The translations under genes were made by a program, and so were the position numbers. Below, piece by piece: positions 54,867 to 63,865 of a stretch of 64,000 nucleotides of DNA; the first letter of the stretch is position 1, and every line of letters begins with the position of its first letter. The notes beneath the pieces were generated by a model. The model saw only the letters and a list, made by a program, of their open reading frames with translations. It was not told the DNA's origin and searched no databases. Source of the DNA: an uncultured Prevotella sp. (lineage in GTDB: Bacteria > Bacteroidota > Bacteroidia > Bacteroidales > Bacteroidaceae). The DNA is taken from contig OMVI01000103.1 in NCBI GenBank assembly GCA_900314455.1, forward strand, positions 17,655 to 81,654. Direction: 5' to 3'.

Positions 54867-56045
54867 ATGAAACGATTGAAACTCGTTATAATTGTCACTT
54901 TGCTGGCTCTTATCCCCTATTCTGTGAAGGCCCAGAAAGCCCCTCTTCCGCAGGATTCCGTCGAGATAAGCCTCCTCACATGTACCCCGGGACAACAGAT
55001 TTGGGCACAGTTCGGACACACTGCAATAAGAGTTCACGACTTGCGGACAGGCGATGACATTGCAGTAAACTACGGAATGTTCTCGTCCGACCAGCCTTAC
55101 TTCGTCATGAGGTTCATCTTCGGACTCACCGACTACAAGATGGATGTGGAGCCGTTCAACGTTTTCGTTTCAGAATACGCTTACGAGGGGCGTGGTATTA
55201 TAGAACAAAAACTTGACATTTCAGGAATGGACAAGGCACGGATACTTGCAGCCTTGCAAAAGAATATACTTCCCGAAAACCAAGTCTACCGATACAACTT
55301 CTTCTACGACAACTGTACGACACGAGCACGTGATATAATCGTCAATAATTTGGGCTCTTCTGTGCAATATTCTGCTGCTAAGCAAGATTCGTGCAGCTTC
55401 CGTTATTACGTACATCGTGCCAACAAGGATTATCCTTGGATAAGATTTGGCGAGGATTTGCTGCTAGGTCTGCCTGCTGATTACAAGACAAACAAATCCG
55501 AGCAACAGTTTCTTCCGGATAACTTGCGCGCTGACTTTGAAAAAACTCTTTACAATGGCAAACCGCTTGTTAGTAGTAGCCGAGTGATTTTACAACCTGT
55601 TGAACAAGCAGAAAGCAAGACATCGACGCCGACACCTTTGGATGTTATCATCATCCTGTGCATAGTGACGGTGATAATAGAGTACATTGAATACAAGAAA
55701 GGCGTAATCTTTTGGGGGCTCGACCTGTTTAACATGCTGTTGACGGGCCTTCCTGGCATTATCATCTTTGCAATGTTGTTCTCCCAGCACCCGACGGTGA
55801 GCCTCAATCTGCTTATCTTATTCCTCAACCCGATACCCCTCTTATTTGCCTATCCGGCAGTGATGCGGACCCGCCGGCACCGTAAATTCTTCTGGTGGAC
55901 GCTATGGGAAATCCTCATAGTATTGGGAATGATTGGCGGTTTCTTCCAAACTTATCCGTCAGGAATGCTCCTTTTGGCATTACTTTTGCTCACTCGTCCT
56001 CTGATGCATCATTATCGCCAACGAGAAATATCCCGTAAGAAATGA
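54867..56045 (+). CDS. DUF4105-family membrane protein
   Basis: A 392-residue protein with a signal peptide (MKRLKLVIIVTLLALIPYSV) and a DUF4105 domain (residues about 30-240; TPGQQIWAQFGHTAIRVHD, YNFFYDNCTTRARDII), in which HTAIR and the Asp-Asn-Cys of the second motif are the likely active residues, as in NlpC/P60-like folds. Four to five membrane helices fill the C-terminal half (from about 250). Function is not established. It shares a 4-nt overlap with the small gene that follows. Confidence 0.82.
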   Translation: MKRLKLVIIVTLLALIPYSVKAQKAPLPQDSVEISLLTCTPGQQIWAQFGHTAIRVHDLRTGDDIAVNYGMFSSDQPYFVMRFIFGLTDYKMDVEPFNVFVSEYAYEGRGIIEQKLDISGMDKARILAALQKNILPENQVYRYNFFYDNCTTRARDIIVNNLGSSVQYSAAKQDSCSFRYYVHRANKDYPWIRFGEDLLLGLPADYKTNKSEQQFLPDNLRADFEKTLYNGKPLVSSSRVILQPVEQAESKTSTPTPLDVIIILCIVTVIIEYIEYKKGVIFWGLDLFNMLLTGLPGIIIFAMLFSQHPTVSLNLLILFLNPIPLLFAYPAVMRTRRHRKFFWWTLWEILIVLGMIGGFFQTYPSGMLLLALLLLTRPLMHHYRQREISRKK

Positions 56046-56401
56046 ACAGATATATCACATTACTCATAGTTATCATGACAGCTTACGGCTCCGGAGCAGA
56101 GACTCTGAAGTCGGCGATTGCCATTTCCGGATGTGATATATCCCTTGAGGAAACCGAAAATCTCAAGCAACTCCAGGTAAACGGTGCTGACATAATGTCA
56201 GTGCTCAAGCTTTTGCGCATCGGAACGAACCACAACATTGGCGGCTCCGAGTATGATTACCTTGCAGCTTTGGCATCAAATCCTTATTATAGCCAAATCC
56301 GTAAGGGACATCAAGTCGCAAGAATAATTCCATCATTAACATACTTTACTTTATTAAAGTCATCAAATTCTATTCGTGCACCAAGCAAATATGCTATATA
56401 A
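56042..56401 (+). CDS. Small exported protein, unknown
   Basis: A 119-residue frame with a short signal sequence (LLIVIMTAYGSGAE). It begins inside the stop codon region of the DUF4105 gene (4-nt overlap), which supports real translation. The rest (SGCDISLEETENLKQLQVNG, NIGGSEYDYLAALASNPYYS) has no family I recognise; the C-terminal 30 residues look out of character and may be a frameshifted or truncated end. It could be a remnant of a longer gene. Confidence 0.5.
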   Translation: MNRYITLLIVIMTAYGSGAETLKSAIAISGCDISLEETENLKQLQVNGADIMSVLKLLRIGTNHNIGGSEYDYLAALASNPYYSQIRKGHQVARIIPSLTYFTLLKSSNSIRAPSKYAI

Positions 56402-56438
56402 ATATTGTATATAATGGTACTGTTTCGGTATTTTTTAG

Positions 56439-56446
56439 TAAATTTG
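56439..56446 (+). promoter_or_regulatory. -7 box of the secA promoter
   Basis: TAAATTTG, 37 nt before the secA start; upstream -33 is only TTTCGG. Confidence 0.5.
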
Positions 56447-56483
56447 CACCCAATTTCAAAACACGAATAATTAAACATAAAAG

Positions 56484-59400
56484 ATGAATTTTAATAATAT
56501 TCTAAGGTCTCTGTTTGGCGATAAGGCTTCAAGAGACATGAAAAAGATACAGCCTGAGGTAGAAAAGGTAAAGGCTGCGTATGAAGAAATCGACAAACTG
56601 AGCAACGACGAGCTTCGTGCCAAGACAAAAGAAATACAGGCACAGGTACAGAATGCAGGCAAGGAACTTAAGGACAAGCAGGCAGAACTGCGTGCCACGA
56701 TAGAGGAAACACCTATCGACAAGCGTGAAGCCATTTTCAATCAAATTGACAAACTCCATGAGCAAGAGCTCGAAAAGTACGAGGAAGAACTCAACAACGT
56801 ATTGCCTATTGCGTTCTCAATCGTAAAGAGCACTGCCCGCCGCTTTGCCGAGAATGAGGAAACAGTGGTTACAGCAACCGACTTCGACCGCGAACTGGCT
56901 GCTGACCCGGCAAAGGACTTCATCACAATCGACGGCGACAAGGCTATATACCATAACCACTGGACAGCTGGAGGCAACGACCAGAAGTGGGAAATGGTCC
57001 ACTACGACGTACAGCTCTTTGGTGGCGTCGTTCTTCATCAGGGTAAAATCGCCGAGATGGCAACCGGTGAAGGTAAGACCCTCGTCGCTACATTGCCTGT
57101 CTTCCTCAATGCCCTGACCGGCAACGGAGTACACGTTGTCACCGTCAACGACTATCTGGCTAAGCGTGACTCTGAGTGGATGGGACCTCTCTATGAGTTC
57201 AACGGACTCAGCGTCGACTGCATCGACAAGCACCGCCCTAACTCCGAGGAACGCCGCAAGGCATATCAGGCAGACATAACGTTCGGTACCAACAACGAGT
57301 TCGGTTTCGACTACCTTCGTGACAACATGGCAATTAGCCCGGCTGACCTCGTGCAGAGGGAACACAACTACGCCATCGTCGATGAGGTCGACTCAGTCTT
57401 GATTGATGATGCCCGTACCCCTCTTATCATATCCGGTCCTGTTCCAAAGGGCGACGACCAGATGTACGAAGAGTATCAGCCGCTGGTTGAGCGTCTTTAT
57501 GAGGTTCAGCGCAAGCAGGCTACAGAGCTTCTCGCCGAGGCACGTAAGAAGATTACCGACGGACAGAACATCATGGCGACCGACTCCAAGAAGGGAGCCG
57601 AGCTCCTGGAGCAAGGTTTCCTTGCCCTGTACCGTTCATACAAGGCTCTGCCAAAGAACAAGGCGCTTATCAAATACTTGTCGGAGGACGGCATAAGGAG
57701 CGGAATGCTCAAGACCGAAGAGTTCTACATGGCAAACAACAACCGCGAGATGCCTAAGGCTGTCGAGCCTTTGTATTTCGTTGTTGATGAGAAACTGAAC
57801 TCTGCCGACCTTACTGATAAGGGTACAGACTGGCTCGCCAAGCAGACCAAAGACCCTGACCTGTTTGTTCTCCCTGACATAACGACACAGCTTTCCGACC
57901 TCGAGAAGCAGCATAATGATGGTAAACTCGCAGATGAGGAGTACATCGACAAGAAGGACGACATGATGGCCCACTACGGTGTACAGAGCGAACGTGTTCA
58001 CACTCTTCAGCAGTTGCTCAAGGCATACACGATGTTCAACAAGGACGATGAGTATGTCGTCATGAACGGCGAGGTTAAAATCGTCGACGAGCAGACCGGC
58101 CGTATCATGGAGGGACGTCGTTGGAGCGACGGTCTCCACCAGGCTATTGAGGCTAAGGAGCACGTTAAGGTTGAGGCTGCAACGCAGACCTTCGCAACCA
58201 TTACCCTTCAGAACTACTTCCGTATGTACCATAAGCTTGCCGGTATGACTGGTACTGCAAGTACTGAAGCTGGTGAGTTCTGGGACATCTACAAACTCGA
58301 TGTTGTCGAGATACCTACCAACAAGCCGGTTATCCGTGTCGATATGAACGACCGCGTCTACAAGACCGCTCGTGAGAAGTATGCCGCTGTTATCGAGGAA
58401 ATTGAGGAGATGCGTGTCTCCGGACGTCCTTGCTTGGTTGGTACTACCAGCGTTGAAATCAGTGAGTTGCTGAGTAAGATGCTTGACATGCGCCGTATTC
58501 CGCACCAGGTGTTGAACGCAAAACTTCACCAGAAGGAGGCTAACATTGTCGCTGAGGCTGGTAAGAGCTCCATGGGTATGGTCTTCCTTACCACCGATAA
58601 TCGTGCATTCACCGACAAGCCGTCTGCTTTGAGACATCAGACAAAGCTTATCAACGATGCCGACAACGGAGTTAAGGGCTCTAACCCTGAGCTTAAGGGA
58701 CAGAAAGCCGAAGGTTTGCTGCGCAATGAGCAGCGTCTCCTCGGTGCCGTAACTATTGCAACTAACATGGCAGGTCGTGGTACCGATATCAAGCTGACGC
58801 CGGAAGTTAAGGCTGCCGGTGGTCTTGCAATCATCGGAACAGAACGCCATGAGAGTCGCCGCGTCGACCGCCAGCTGCGTGGTCGTGCCGGACGTCAGGG
58901 CGACCCGGGCTCATCAGTATTCTATGTATCACTCGAAGACAAGCTCATGCGTCTTTTCGGCTCTGAGCGTATCGCCAAGGTCATGGACCGTATGGGACTT
59001 GAGGACGGTGAGAGAATTGAGGCTTCCATTATTTCCAAGAGCATTGAGCGCGCCCAGAAGAAGGTCGAGGAGAACAACTTCGGTATCCGTAAGCACCTCC
59101 TCGAGTACGATGACGTGATGAACAAGCAGCGTACTGTTATCTATGAGAAGCGCCGTCACGCCCTGATGGGTGAGCGTATCGGAATGGATATCTCAAATGT
59201 CATCTGGGATAGGGTGCTGAACATAATCGAGAAGAACGACTACGAAGGTGTTAAGGAAAATCTTCTGAAGACTCTTGCCATGGAAGTTCCGTTCACCGAC
59301 GATGAATTCGAGAACGGCAACAAGAACGATTTGGCAGAGCGCACCTATCAGGAGGCAATGGCAATCTTCAAGCGTAAGACCGACAGAATACAGAGTGTGG

Positions 59401-60005
59401 CTTGGCCTATCATCAAACAGGTGTACGAGACACAAGGCGCTATCTACGAGCGCATTATGGTTCCTATCACCGACGGTAAGCGAGTCTACAACATACCTTG
59501 CGATTTGAAGGAATCTTATGACACTGAGGCTAAGTCAGTCGTTAAGCAGTTCGAGAAGGTTATAATGCTCCACATCATCGACGATGACTGGAAGGAGAAC
59601 CTCAGACAGCTCGATGATTTGCGCCACAGCGTTCAGAACGCATCCTACGAGCAGAAAGACCCGCTGGTAGTCTTCAAGTTGGAGAGTGCCAAGATATGGG
59701 ATGATATGATTGACGACATGTACGACCGCATCGCAAGTATCCTCATGCGCGGTCAGATTCCTGAAATGCAACAGCAGCAGGTACAAGAGGCTGCACCGGA
59801 GCAGCGTACCCAGCGCTACAACGAGCAGAAGGAAGACCTCGACAATGAGGAACAGAAGGCAGCCGCATCGCAGGACACCCGCGAGGGCGCCGGTCGTCCG
59901 AACCACGTTCCTTACAGGGCTGACAAACTGCCGCGTCCTAACGATCCGTGCCCATGCGGTAGTGGAAAGAAATTCAAGAACTGCCATGGCAGAAATCTGC
60001 GTTAA
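56484..60005 (+). CDS. secA: Preprotein translocase ATPase SecA
   Basis: A 1173-residue SecA, longer than the E. coli protein (901). Walker A is [13 protein letters not shown] and the helicase motifs continue with [52 protein letters not shown]. There is an insertion of about 200 residues (residues about 310-510, beginning [20 protein letters not shown]), which I recall as usual in Bacteroidota. The N-terminal helix is charged and coiled. The C-terminus ends with a SEC-C zinc motif, [14 protein letters not shown]. The last 20 nt overlap the next gene. It drives export through SecYEG. Confidence 0.97.
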   Translation: MNFNNILRSLFGDKASRDMKKIQPEVEKVKAAYEEIDKLSNDELRAKTKEIQAQVQNAGKELKDKQAELRATIEETPIDKREAIFNQIDKLHEQELEKYEEELNNVLPIAFSIVKSTARRFAENEETVVTATDFDRELAADPAKDFITIDGDKAIYHNHWTAGGNDQKWEMVHYDVQLFGGVVLHQGKIAEMATGEGKTLVATLPVFLNALTGNGVHVVTVNDYLAKRDSEWMGPLYEFNGLSVDCIDKHRPNSEERRKAYQADITFGTNNEFGFDYLRDNMAISPADLVQREHNYAIVDEVDSVLIDDARTPLIISGPVPKGDDQMYEEYQPLVERLYEVQRKQATELLAEARKKITDGQNIMATDSKKGAELLEQGFLALYRSYKALPKNKALIKYLSEDGIRSGMLKTEEFYMANNNREMPKAVEPLYFVVDEKLNSADLTDKGTDWLAKQTKDPDLFVLPDITTQLSDLEKQHNDGKLADEEYIDKKDDMMAHYGVQSERVHTLQQLLKAYTMFNKDDEYVVMNGEVKIVDEQTGRIMEGRRWSDGLHQAIEAKEHVKVEAATQTFATITLQNYFRMYHKLAGMTGTASTEAGEFWDIYKLDVVEIPTNKPVIRVDMNDRVYKTAREKYAAVIEEIEEMRVSGRPCLVGTTSVEISELLSKMLDMRRIPHQVLNAKLHQKEANIVAEAGKSSMGMVFLTTDNRAFTDKPSALRHQTKLINDADNGVKGSNPELKGQKAEGLLRNEQRLLGAVTIATNMAGRGTDIKLTPEVKAAGGLAIIGTERHESRRVDRQLRGRAGRQGDPGSSVFYVSLEDKLMRLFGSERIAKVMDRMGLEDGERIEASIISKSIERAQKKVEENNFGIRKHLLEYDDVMNKQRTVIYEKRRHALMGERIGMDISNVIWDRVLNIIEKNDYEGVKENLLKTLAMEVPFTDDEFENGNKNDLAERTYQEAMAIFKRKTDRIQSVAWPIIKQVYETQGAIYERIMVPITDGKRVYNIPCDLKESYDTEAKSVVKQFEKVIMLHIIDDDWKENLRQLDDLRHSVQNASYEQKDPLVVFKLESAKIWDDMIDDMYDRIASILMRGQIPEMQQQQVQEAAPEQRTQRYNEQKEDLDNEEQKAAASQDTREGAGRPNHVPYRADKLPRPNDPCPCGSGKKFKNCHGRNLR

Positions 60006-60687
60006 GGATTTAAAGAAACAATTCGGGGATGTCACGGTCGTTGACATCCCTGAATTAAATATAAACAAAGGTGATTTTCTCGGGATAGTTGGTAACAACG
60101 GTGCCGGGAAGACCACCTTTTTTCGTCTTATGCTGGACCTTGCCAGAGCTGACAAAGGCAGTATTTCGCTTGCGGGAATAGACCCGTCGAAGAGCGAGGA
60201 ATGGAAGACAACGACCGGTGCCTGCCTTAATGAAGGCTTCCTTATCGACTTTCTCACGCCGGAAGAGTACTTTGATTTTATCTTTAAGATAAACAGCATC
60301 CCGTCAGATGAGGCGAAAGACCGTCTTGCTTTCTTCGATTCGTTTATGAATGGCGAGATTATAGGCAAGGGAAAGTTAATCCGTGAATTCTCAAGTGGCA
60401 ACAAGCAGAAAATAGGAATTGTCGGCGCAATGCTGAACAGTCCCAAGATCCTTATCCTCGATGAGTCTTTCAACTTCCTCGACCCAAGCAGTCAGAACTC
60501 GCTGAAGCAACTTCTGACCGATTATCATTCTACTACGGGCGCGACAATCTTAGTCTCCAGTCACAATCTTCACCACATTTCCGAAATCTCATCACGCATC
60601 ATCGTCATGGAAAAGGGCAGAATCGTGAAGGATATCACCAACCTCGGTGAGCAGACGGAAAAGGAACTGGAAGACTACTTTGCTTGA
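59986..60687 (+). CDS. ABC transporter ATP-binding protein
   Basis: A 233-residue single-domain ATPase. Walker A is [11 protein letters not shown]; the signature loop is [11 protein letters not shown], Walker [16 protein letters not shown], and the H-loop His is in [12 protein letters not shown]. It starts at [15 protein letters not shown], overlapping the end of secA by 20 nt in another frame, so translation is coupled. It is not a membrane protein and must work with a permease; that partner is not seen downstream in the window (the next 1.1 kb is repeats). The transported substrate is unknown. Confidence 0.88.
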   Translation: MAEICVKDLKKQFGDVTVVDIPELNINKGDFLGIVGNNGAGKTTFFRLMLDLARADKGSISLAGIDPSKSEEWKTTTGACLNEGFLIDFLTPEEYFDFIFKINSIPSDEAKDRLAFFDSFMNGEIIGKGKLIREFSSGNKQKIGIVGAMLNSPKILILDESFNFLDPSSQNSLKQLLTDYHSTTGATILVSSHNLHHISEISSRIIVMEKGRIVKDITNLGEQTEKELEDYFA

Positions 60688-60824
60688 ATGGGATTACTAT
60701 TCCTATTTTTCTTGCTATAATGAAAGGTGAATATCCACATTCATCCATATCGATTCTAATTCTCCCCTTTTACTTTCGGCATACATCCACTTGCGGATAT
60801 TCGTTTAAAGGAAACATCAGCATT

Positions 60825-61000
60825 AACCTCGATAGAGGTTAAATTGTCGTTAACCCCATACAAGCGATAGCGCAGTGTGGGGTAAAGCGCTGAGTTGTAG
60901 CTATTATCATGACTTATCCCCAGTCTGCGGTCGTTGCGCTCTCTTGACTGGGGTAATCGATAGTTAAACTTCTTCGAAGTTTGTGGGTGTCTTCGCTTTG
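60825..61000. repeat. Chain of four hairpins (dispersed repeat, better preserved copy)
   Basis: Four stems follow one another: TAACCTC-GATA-GAGGTTA, ACCCCATAC with GTGTGGGGT, CCCCAGTC with GACTGGGG, and AAACTTCTTCGAAGTTT. They are linked by 10-30 nt. A decayed copy in the opposite orientation is at 14411-14560. The layout resembles REP-type families, but no transposase is nearby. Confidence 0.65.
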
Positions 61001-61124
61001 ATTTTCGGATGTAACAAAATCGAACCTCATTGCACATACTTGCCAATATTGTTGTTTAGTTATAACAATGTCATCGAATATGTTTTGGAATGCCATCTCT
61101 TAGCTTTTGCAATGCTGAAGTTTA

Positions 61125-61250
61125 ACTTTGGGAATAAAAAATAATTTATTTTTGTGAGAAAAATAAATTAAAAATGGAGGAAAAATAAATTAAAAATCAA
61201 CCAAAAATAAATTAAAAATCAATTCGAAACTTATCCTTTTGGAATTCAAA
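61125..61250. repeat. AT-rich composite intergenic repeat, copy 3
   Basis: Opens with AAAAATAATTTATTTTTG, then three units of AAAAATAAATTAAAAAT at about 22-nt spacing with variable GGAGG/CAACC spacers. The flanks diverge more from copies 1 and 2 than those do from each other. Confidence 0.7.
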
Positions 61251-61310
61251 AGGTTAGCGATTATCTTGAAAAAAGCCTACCCAAGCCCTCCCGAATCAAA
61301 GTTAAGACCT

Positions 61311-61500
61311 CTCCAAGCCTCTCACAAGGGGAGGATGTCTGATTACTTTTCCACTGCAGGGACGGCCCTTGTGACTGTCCGATTGCCTTGAAAAGGCAAA
61401 TAAAAATATATCTCGGTCAGGATTACTCCCCAAACAATGATTTTTGGTCTGTAATCCACAAGACATTTAAACATCCCCTCCATTCGGAGGGGCTTGGGGC
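61311..61500. repeat. Inverted-repeat element, degenerate MITE relative
   Basis: Left arm CTCCAAGCCTCTCACAAGGG with GAGGATGTCTGATT and right arm TAAACATCCCCTCC with ATTCGGAGGGGCTTGGGG are imperfect reverse complements. A GC-rich double-hairpin unit (61351-61400) lies inside. Confidence 0.55.
61351..61400. repeat. GC-rich double-hairpin unit, second copy
   Basis: CCACTGCAGGGACGGCCCTT and the following GTGACTGTCCGATTGCC match the 37851 unit with only a few changes. Confidence 0.65.
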
Positions 61501-61601
61501 GGCTGTTATGCTTTTGTACATTTCCTTCCTTCGGAGTGGTTTGGGGCGGCTTTAAGACTTTTGCACATGTCCATCCTTTCGGAGGGCTTTGGAGAGGCCA
61601 A

Positions 61602-61632
61602 TAAAAAAGGCTTCACGTATAGTGAAGCCTTT
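61602..61632 (-). terminator. Terminator after the tRNA 3' fragment
   Basis: AAAGGCTTCAC (61606-61616) pairs with GTGAAGCCTTT (61622-61632) over an 11-bp stem with a 5-nt loop. On the minus strand a U-run of at least five follows. It fits as the original terminator of the tRNA gene whose 3' end lies next to it. Confidence 0.8.
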
Positions 61633-61633
61633 A

Positions 61634-61660
61634 TGTCGGGAAGACAGGATTGTAAACCCG
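61634..61660 (-). other. tRNA 3'-end fragment, probable attachment site (attL)
   Basis: On the minus strand the sequence reads AATCCTGTCTTCCCGACA at its 3' end, like the T-arm distal half plus acceptor strand of a tRNA whose acceptor would be CGGGAAG/CTTCCCG. The anticodon arm and 5' half are missing: no CGGGAAG lies at the expected distance. A terminator follows directly. This is what remains beside an element that integrated in the tRNA gene; the intact tRNA should be at the far end of the element. The tRNA identity is uncertain (possibly Pro-type). Confidence 0.55.
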
Positions 61661-61756
61661 CCAAACGACTGGCTGAAAGCACGATAAATAGGTGTGGTTG
61701 AAGGTGCCATTCGCGTTATTGTTGTCCGATATATGTCCGAGTTATAGAGCCAAATA

Positions 61757-61821
61757 AAGGAGTGAAAATCAGTTGCTTAACTGTTAAATTTACATCTAAA
61801 ATCGAAGCTTTTTCACTCCTT
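61757..61821. repeat. Inverted repeat beside the repressor gene
   Basis: AAGGAGTGAAAA (61757-61768) and TTTTCACTCCTT (61810-61821) are perfect 12-nt reverse complements with a 41-nt gap. It lies downstream of the minus-strand repressor and may act as a terminator or a protein-binding site. Confidence 0.6.
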
Positions 61822-61828
61822 CATTCTG

Positions 61829-62278
61829 CTATTTGTTAGAAGATTTCTGATTGTCCTTACAGAGATCGAGGACAAAATCAAGCCGTCTACTCAGGTCTTT
61901 TTTGTCCTGCTCAAGCTGCTGAATTCTTTTGTCTTTTTCTTCGATGATTGCCTTCAAAGCTTTGTTCTCAGCCTTAAGGTCGGTCATCTCAATCTTTACA
62001 TTAACGGAATCTTTTACGATGTTGCTTCCGTTCAAAATCGGATTACTTGCAGCGTTATCCGACTTTTGGAATAAACTATCCATCGTAATGCCCAACGCAC
62101 GGCATACTTTTACTACAGTACTTGACCGCGGATCAGGTTTGTTCGTCCACTCTTGTATTACTCCACGATGTGTTCTCGGTCCCCAGATTATCCTCGATAA
62201 CTGGTTTTGATTGAGCTGCTTTTCGTCCATGAATTGCTTCAAGCGCTCAATGCTAGGTGTGTCATAATCCAATGCCAT
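61829..62278 (-). CDS. Phage-type HTH repressor with coiled-coil tail
   Basis: A 149-residue DNA-binding protein. The N-terminal HTH (about 10-75) includes LKQFMDEKQLNQNQLSRII and RSSTVVKVCRALGITMDSLF. The C-terminal half is a coiled coil (about 100-140; LKAENKALKAIIEEKDKRIQ) for dimerisation. It is divergent from the row of small genes that follows, the arrangement of a cI-like repressor and early operon. No RecA-cleavage domain is seen. Confidence 0.72.
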   Translation of the reverse strand: MALDYDTPSIERLKQFMDEKQLNQNQLSRIIWGPRTHRGVIQEWTNKPDPRSSTVVKVCRALGITMDSLFQKSDNAASNPILNGSNIVKDSVNVKIEMTDLKAENKALKAIIEEKDKRIQQLEQDKKDLSRRLDFVLDLCKDNQKSSNK

Positions 62279-62297
62279 AATAGTTGAAATGTTAAAA

Positions 62298-62362
62298 TCC
62301 GACTCTAATCGGAAAATAAATCCGATTTTTGTTGGAACTTTGAAACTTTGTTTTTAAATTTG
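62298..62362 (+). promoter_or_regulatory. Operator/promoter region of the early genes
   Basis: An inverted pair TCCGA (62298-62302) and TCGGA (62309-62313) is followed by a third half-site TCCGA (62321-62325). Downstream are TTG (62332-62334), 20 nt and TAAATTTG (62355-62362), a good Bacteroidota promoter. The half-sites lie just upstream of and beside the -33 element, where a repressor could block RNA polymerase. Confidence 0.6.
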
Positions 62363-62382
62363 CAACAAAATTAGCAATAAAT

Positions 62383-62604
62383 ATGAAAACGAACAAGCAA
62401 ATGAAGGACGATTTGACAGGAATAGACATTCGAGACTACTACCATAGTCTCAGTAAAGCACAGAAGGGCGAACTACTCCGATACGCTGTATCGCAGTTGG
62501 GAATCGGCTACTCTACAATGGTCAACAAATTAGCTGGCCGACTTGAGTTCACGAAATCAGAACTCATATCGTTAAATCTCGCAATTGAACAGAAAGCAAT
62601 ATGA
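62383..62604 (+). CDS. Small DNA-binding-type protein (Cro-like position)
   Basis: A 73-residue protein with a possible helix-turn-helix in KGELLRYAVSQLGIGYSTMV. It is the first gene of the putative early operon and is divergent from the repressor, the position of a Cro-like regulator. The stop overlaps the next start by 4 nt. No family is recognised. Confidence 0.55.
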   Translation: MKTNKQMKDDLTGIDIRDYYHSLSKAQKGELLRYAVSQLGIGYSTMVNKLAGRLEFTKSELISLNLAIEQKAI

Positions 62605-63119
62605 AGCAGATTGAATTCCATACCAGTCCGGAAGGAATAGTCTACTACAAAGAGAGTGGTAAGGCTGAGAAGAGATTAAACAAGTTCTCGAATATCGTTG
62701 AGCCATTGGCCAAGATAATCAAGAATCGGTACCCTGAATGTTATGCTAGGCTTGCAACCATCTACAAAGGTGATACTTTCAAAATGGTCGACAGGTTCTG
62801 CAGATGCAACTTCGGCGAACATGACTTACTTACTGAAGATGTTGAAAATGACATCTTCAATATGGAAGAAGTTCGCTGTCCTCTTCGAGGCATCTGCGCT
62901 GATGAGAACATCATCTGCAAGCCTAAAAGTATTTATTCTCTTCCGGAGAAAGAAAAAGAAGTCGTTGATTTATTTGTCAATGGCTATGGTATGGATGAGA
63001 TCTCTGACCTCTTACATAAGAGTCCATCGACAGTGCGCAATCAACTCGTGAACGTTAAGAAGAAGTTCGGCGTTAAAAACTGCCGAGAGATAATCAAAGT
63101 ATTGCGACTGGGACGATGA
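62601..63119 (+). CDS. LuxR-type HTH protein
   Basis: A 172-residue protein. The N-terminal 60 residues are unremarkable; the middle holds Cys residues (FCRCNFGEHDL, RCPLRGICADENIICKP) that could bind metal. The C-terminal part (about 113-170) is a LuxR/sigma4-type helix-turn-helix: EKEVVDLFVNGYGMDEISDL, then HKSPSTVRNQLVNVKKKFGV. It probably controls transcription in the element. The start overlaps the previous gene by 4 nt and its stop overlaps the next start. Confidence 0.6.
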   Translation: MKQIEFHTSPEGIVYYKESGKAEKRLNKFSNIVEPLAKIIKNRYPECYARLATIYKGDTFKMVDRFCRCNFGEHDLLTEDVENDIFNMEEVRCPLRGICADENIICKPKSIYSLPEKEKEVVDLFVNGYGMDEISDLLHKSPSTVRNQLVNVKKKFGVKNCREIIKVLRLGR

Positions 63120-63232
63120 ACATAAAATGTAGAACTTGCTCACATGCTCGCAATTGCATCAATGGTAAGTGGTGCGAGCTTAAGAAGAAGTACGTTGAAC
63201 ACATAGACAAACTATTATGCGATGAAACTTAA
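63116..63232 (+). CDS. 38-residue Cys-rich protein
   Basis: A short frame whose ATG overlaps the preceding stop (ATGA). It has five Cys in the pattern CRTCSHARNCINGKWC then a distal Cys, like a small zinc-binding knuckle. Its end overlaps the next gene start by 11 nt. Such chains of overlaps favour real translation. Function unknown. Confidence 0.5.
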   Translation: MNIKCRTCSHARNCINGKWCELKKKYVEHIDKLLCDET

Positions 63233-63557
63233 AGAATTAACACAAGAGGAAAAAGAAGCCATGTTAGGGTTAAAGCCTAAAATCTTTGATAATCTTAACT
63301 TCTGGCATAGACCTAAGGAATATCCGAAATTATCAGGAGATATATTCTATAAGTCTAAAAAATATAATGACTATAGAATAGAGTACTGGAATCTTGTAAG
63401 ATTAAGTATCGAATTGGTTCCATACAATTATGATGCATGGATGCAATTCATAGAAAGCGAAGAAGTAGAGAAATGGTGCTACTTAAGAGATTTGGTTGAC
63501 ATCATTGATAATGATGATTTCGTAAGTGGAGAACTATATTTAATAAACCATATATAA
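63222..63557 (+). CDS. Hypothetical protein of the integrated element
   Basis: A 111-residue acidic, Tyr/Trp-rich protein (LNFWHRPKEYPKLSGDIFY, YNYDAWMQFIESEEVEKW). No signal or membrane segment and no family recognised. It is more AT-rich than the chromosomal genes to the left, fitting acquired DNA. It starts 10 nt before the end of the Cys-rich gene. Confidence 0.55.
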   Translation: MKLKELTQEEKEAMLGLKPKIFDNLNFWHRPKEYPKLSGDIFYKSKKYNDYRIEYWNLVRLSIELVPYNYDAWMQFIESEEVEKWCYLRDLVDIIDNDDFVSGELYLINHI

Positions 63558-63558
63558 T

Positions 63559-63864
63559 ATGAGTATTAAAGAGATGGAACCGAAAATTGAAGCCTTCGGA
63601 CTCAAGATTCTTGAGGCACGTCTATACAGACAGGGCAGAGTGCATTGGATTATATGCGCTGACAGTGATAAGGAACTGACTAACCTAGTAGTTTATGCTG
63701 AGGACGGCAAAGCCTTCCTCTTACCTAACTACCGGTTGCCTGAGAATGTGAGCGAGATAAAGCTGGAGAGACCACAGACTGGTCCTGACCAGTGGAACAT
63801 CTTTATCGATGGTCGTAACCCTTTCCGTGATGAACGCTTCGATATTGTAAGAAAGGAGAATTGA
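63559..63864 (+). CDS. Hypothetical protein of the integrated element
   Basis: A 101-residue protein with alternating strands (HWIICADSDKELTNLVVYAE, DQWNIFIDGRNPFRDERFD). It follows the previous gene by one nucleotide. No family recognised. Confidence 0.5.
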   Translation: MSIKEMEPKIEAFGLKILEARLYRQGRVHWIICADSDKELTNLVVYAEDGKAFLLPNYRLPENVSEIKLERPQTGPDQWNIFIDGRNPFRDERFDIVRKEN

Positions 63865-63865
63865 A

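Larger units (their letters stand above)
60688..61633. other. Repeat-rich spacer before the integrated element
   Basis: Nearly 950 nt without a supported gene between the ABC ATPase gene and the tRNA fragment. It contains a chain of hairpins (60825-61000), an AT-rich composite repeat (61125-61250), inverted-repeat arms (61311-61500), a double hairpin (61351-61400), further CTTCGGAGNGG-type units (61524-61598) and a terminator at 61602-61632. Confidence 0.75.

Noticed and set aside
57636-58850. 404-codon open frame on the minus strand inside secA
   Set aside because: It lies opposite the conserved SecA core, and the predicted protein is not family-like. Antisense shadow.
60756-61046. 96-codon minus-strand frame in the hairpin-rich spacer
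   Set aside because: It is made of the hairpin repeat; a second copy of the same repeat at 14.4 kb is decayed, so repeat structure and not protein selection explains the frame.
61634-61710. Intact tRNA gene at the T-arm-like sequence
   Set aside because: Only the 3' quarter matches; no 5' acceptor strand CGGGAAG or anticodon arm is present at tRNA distance.
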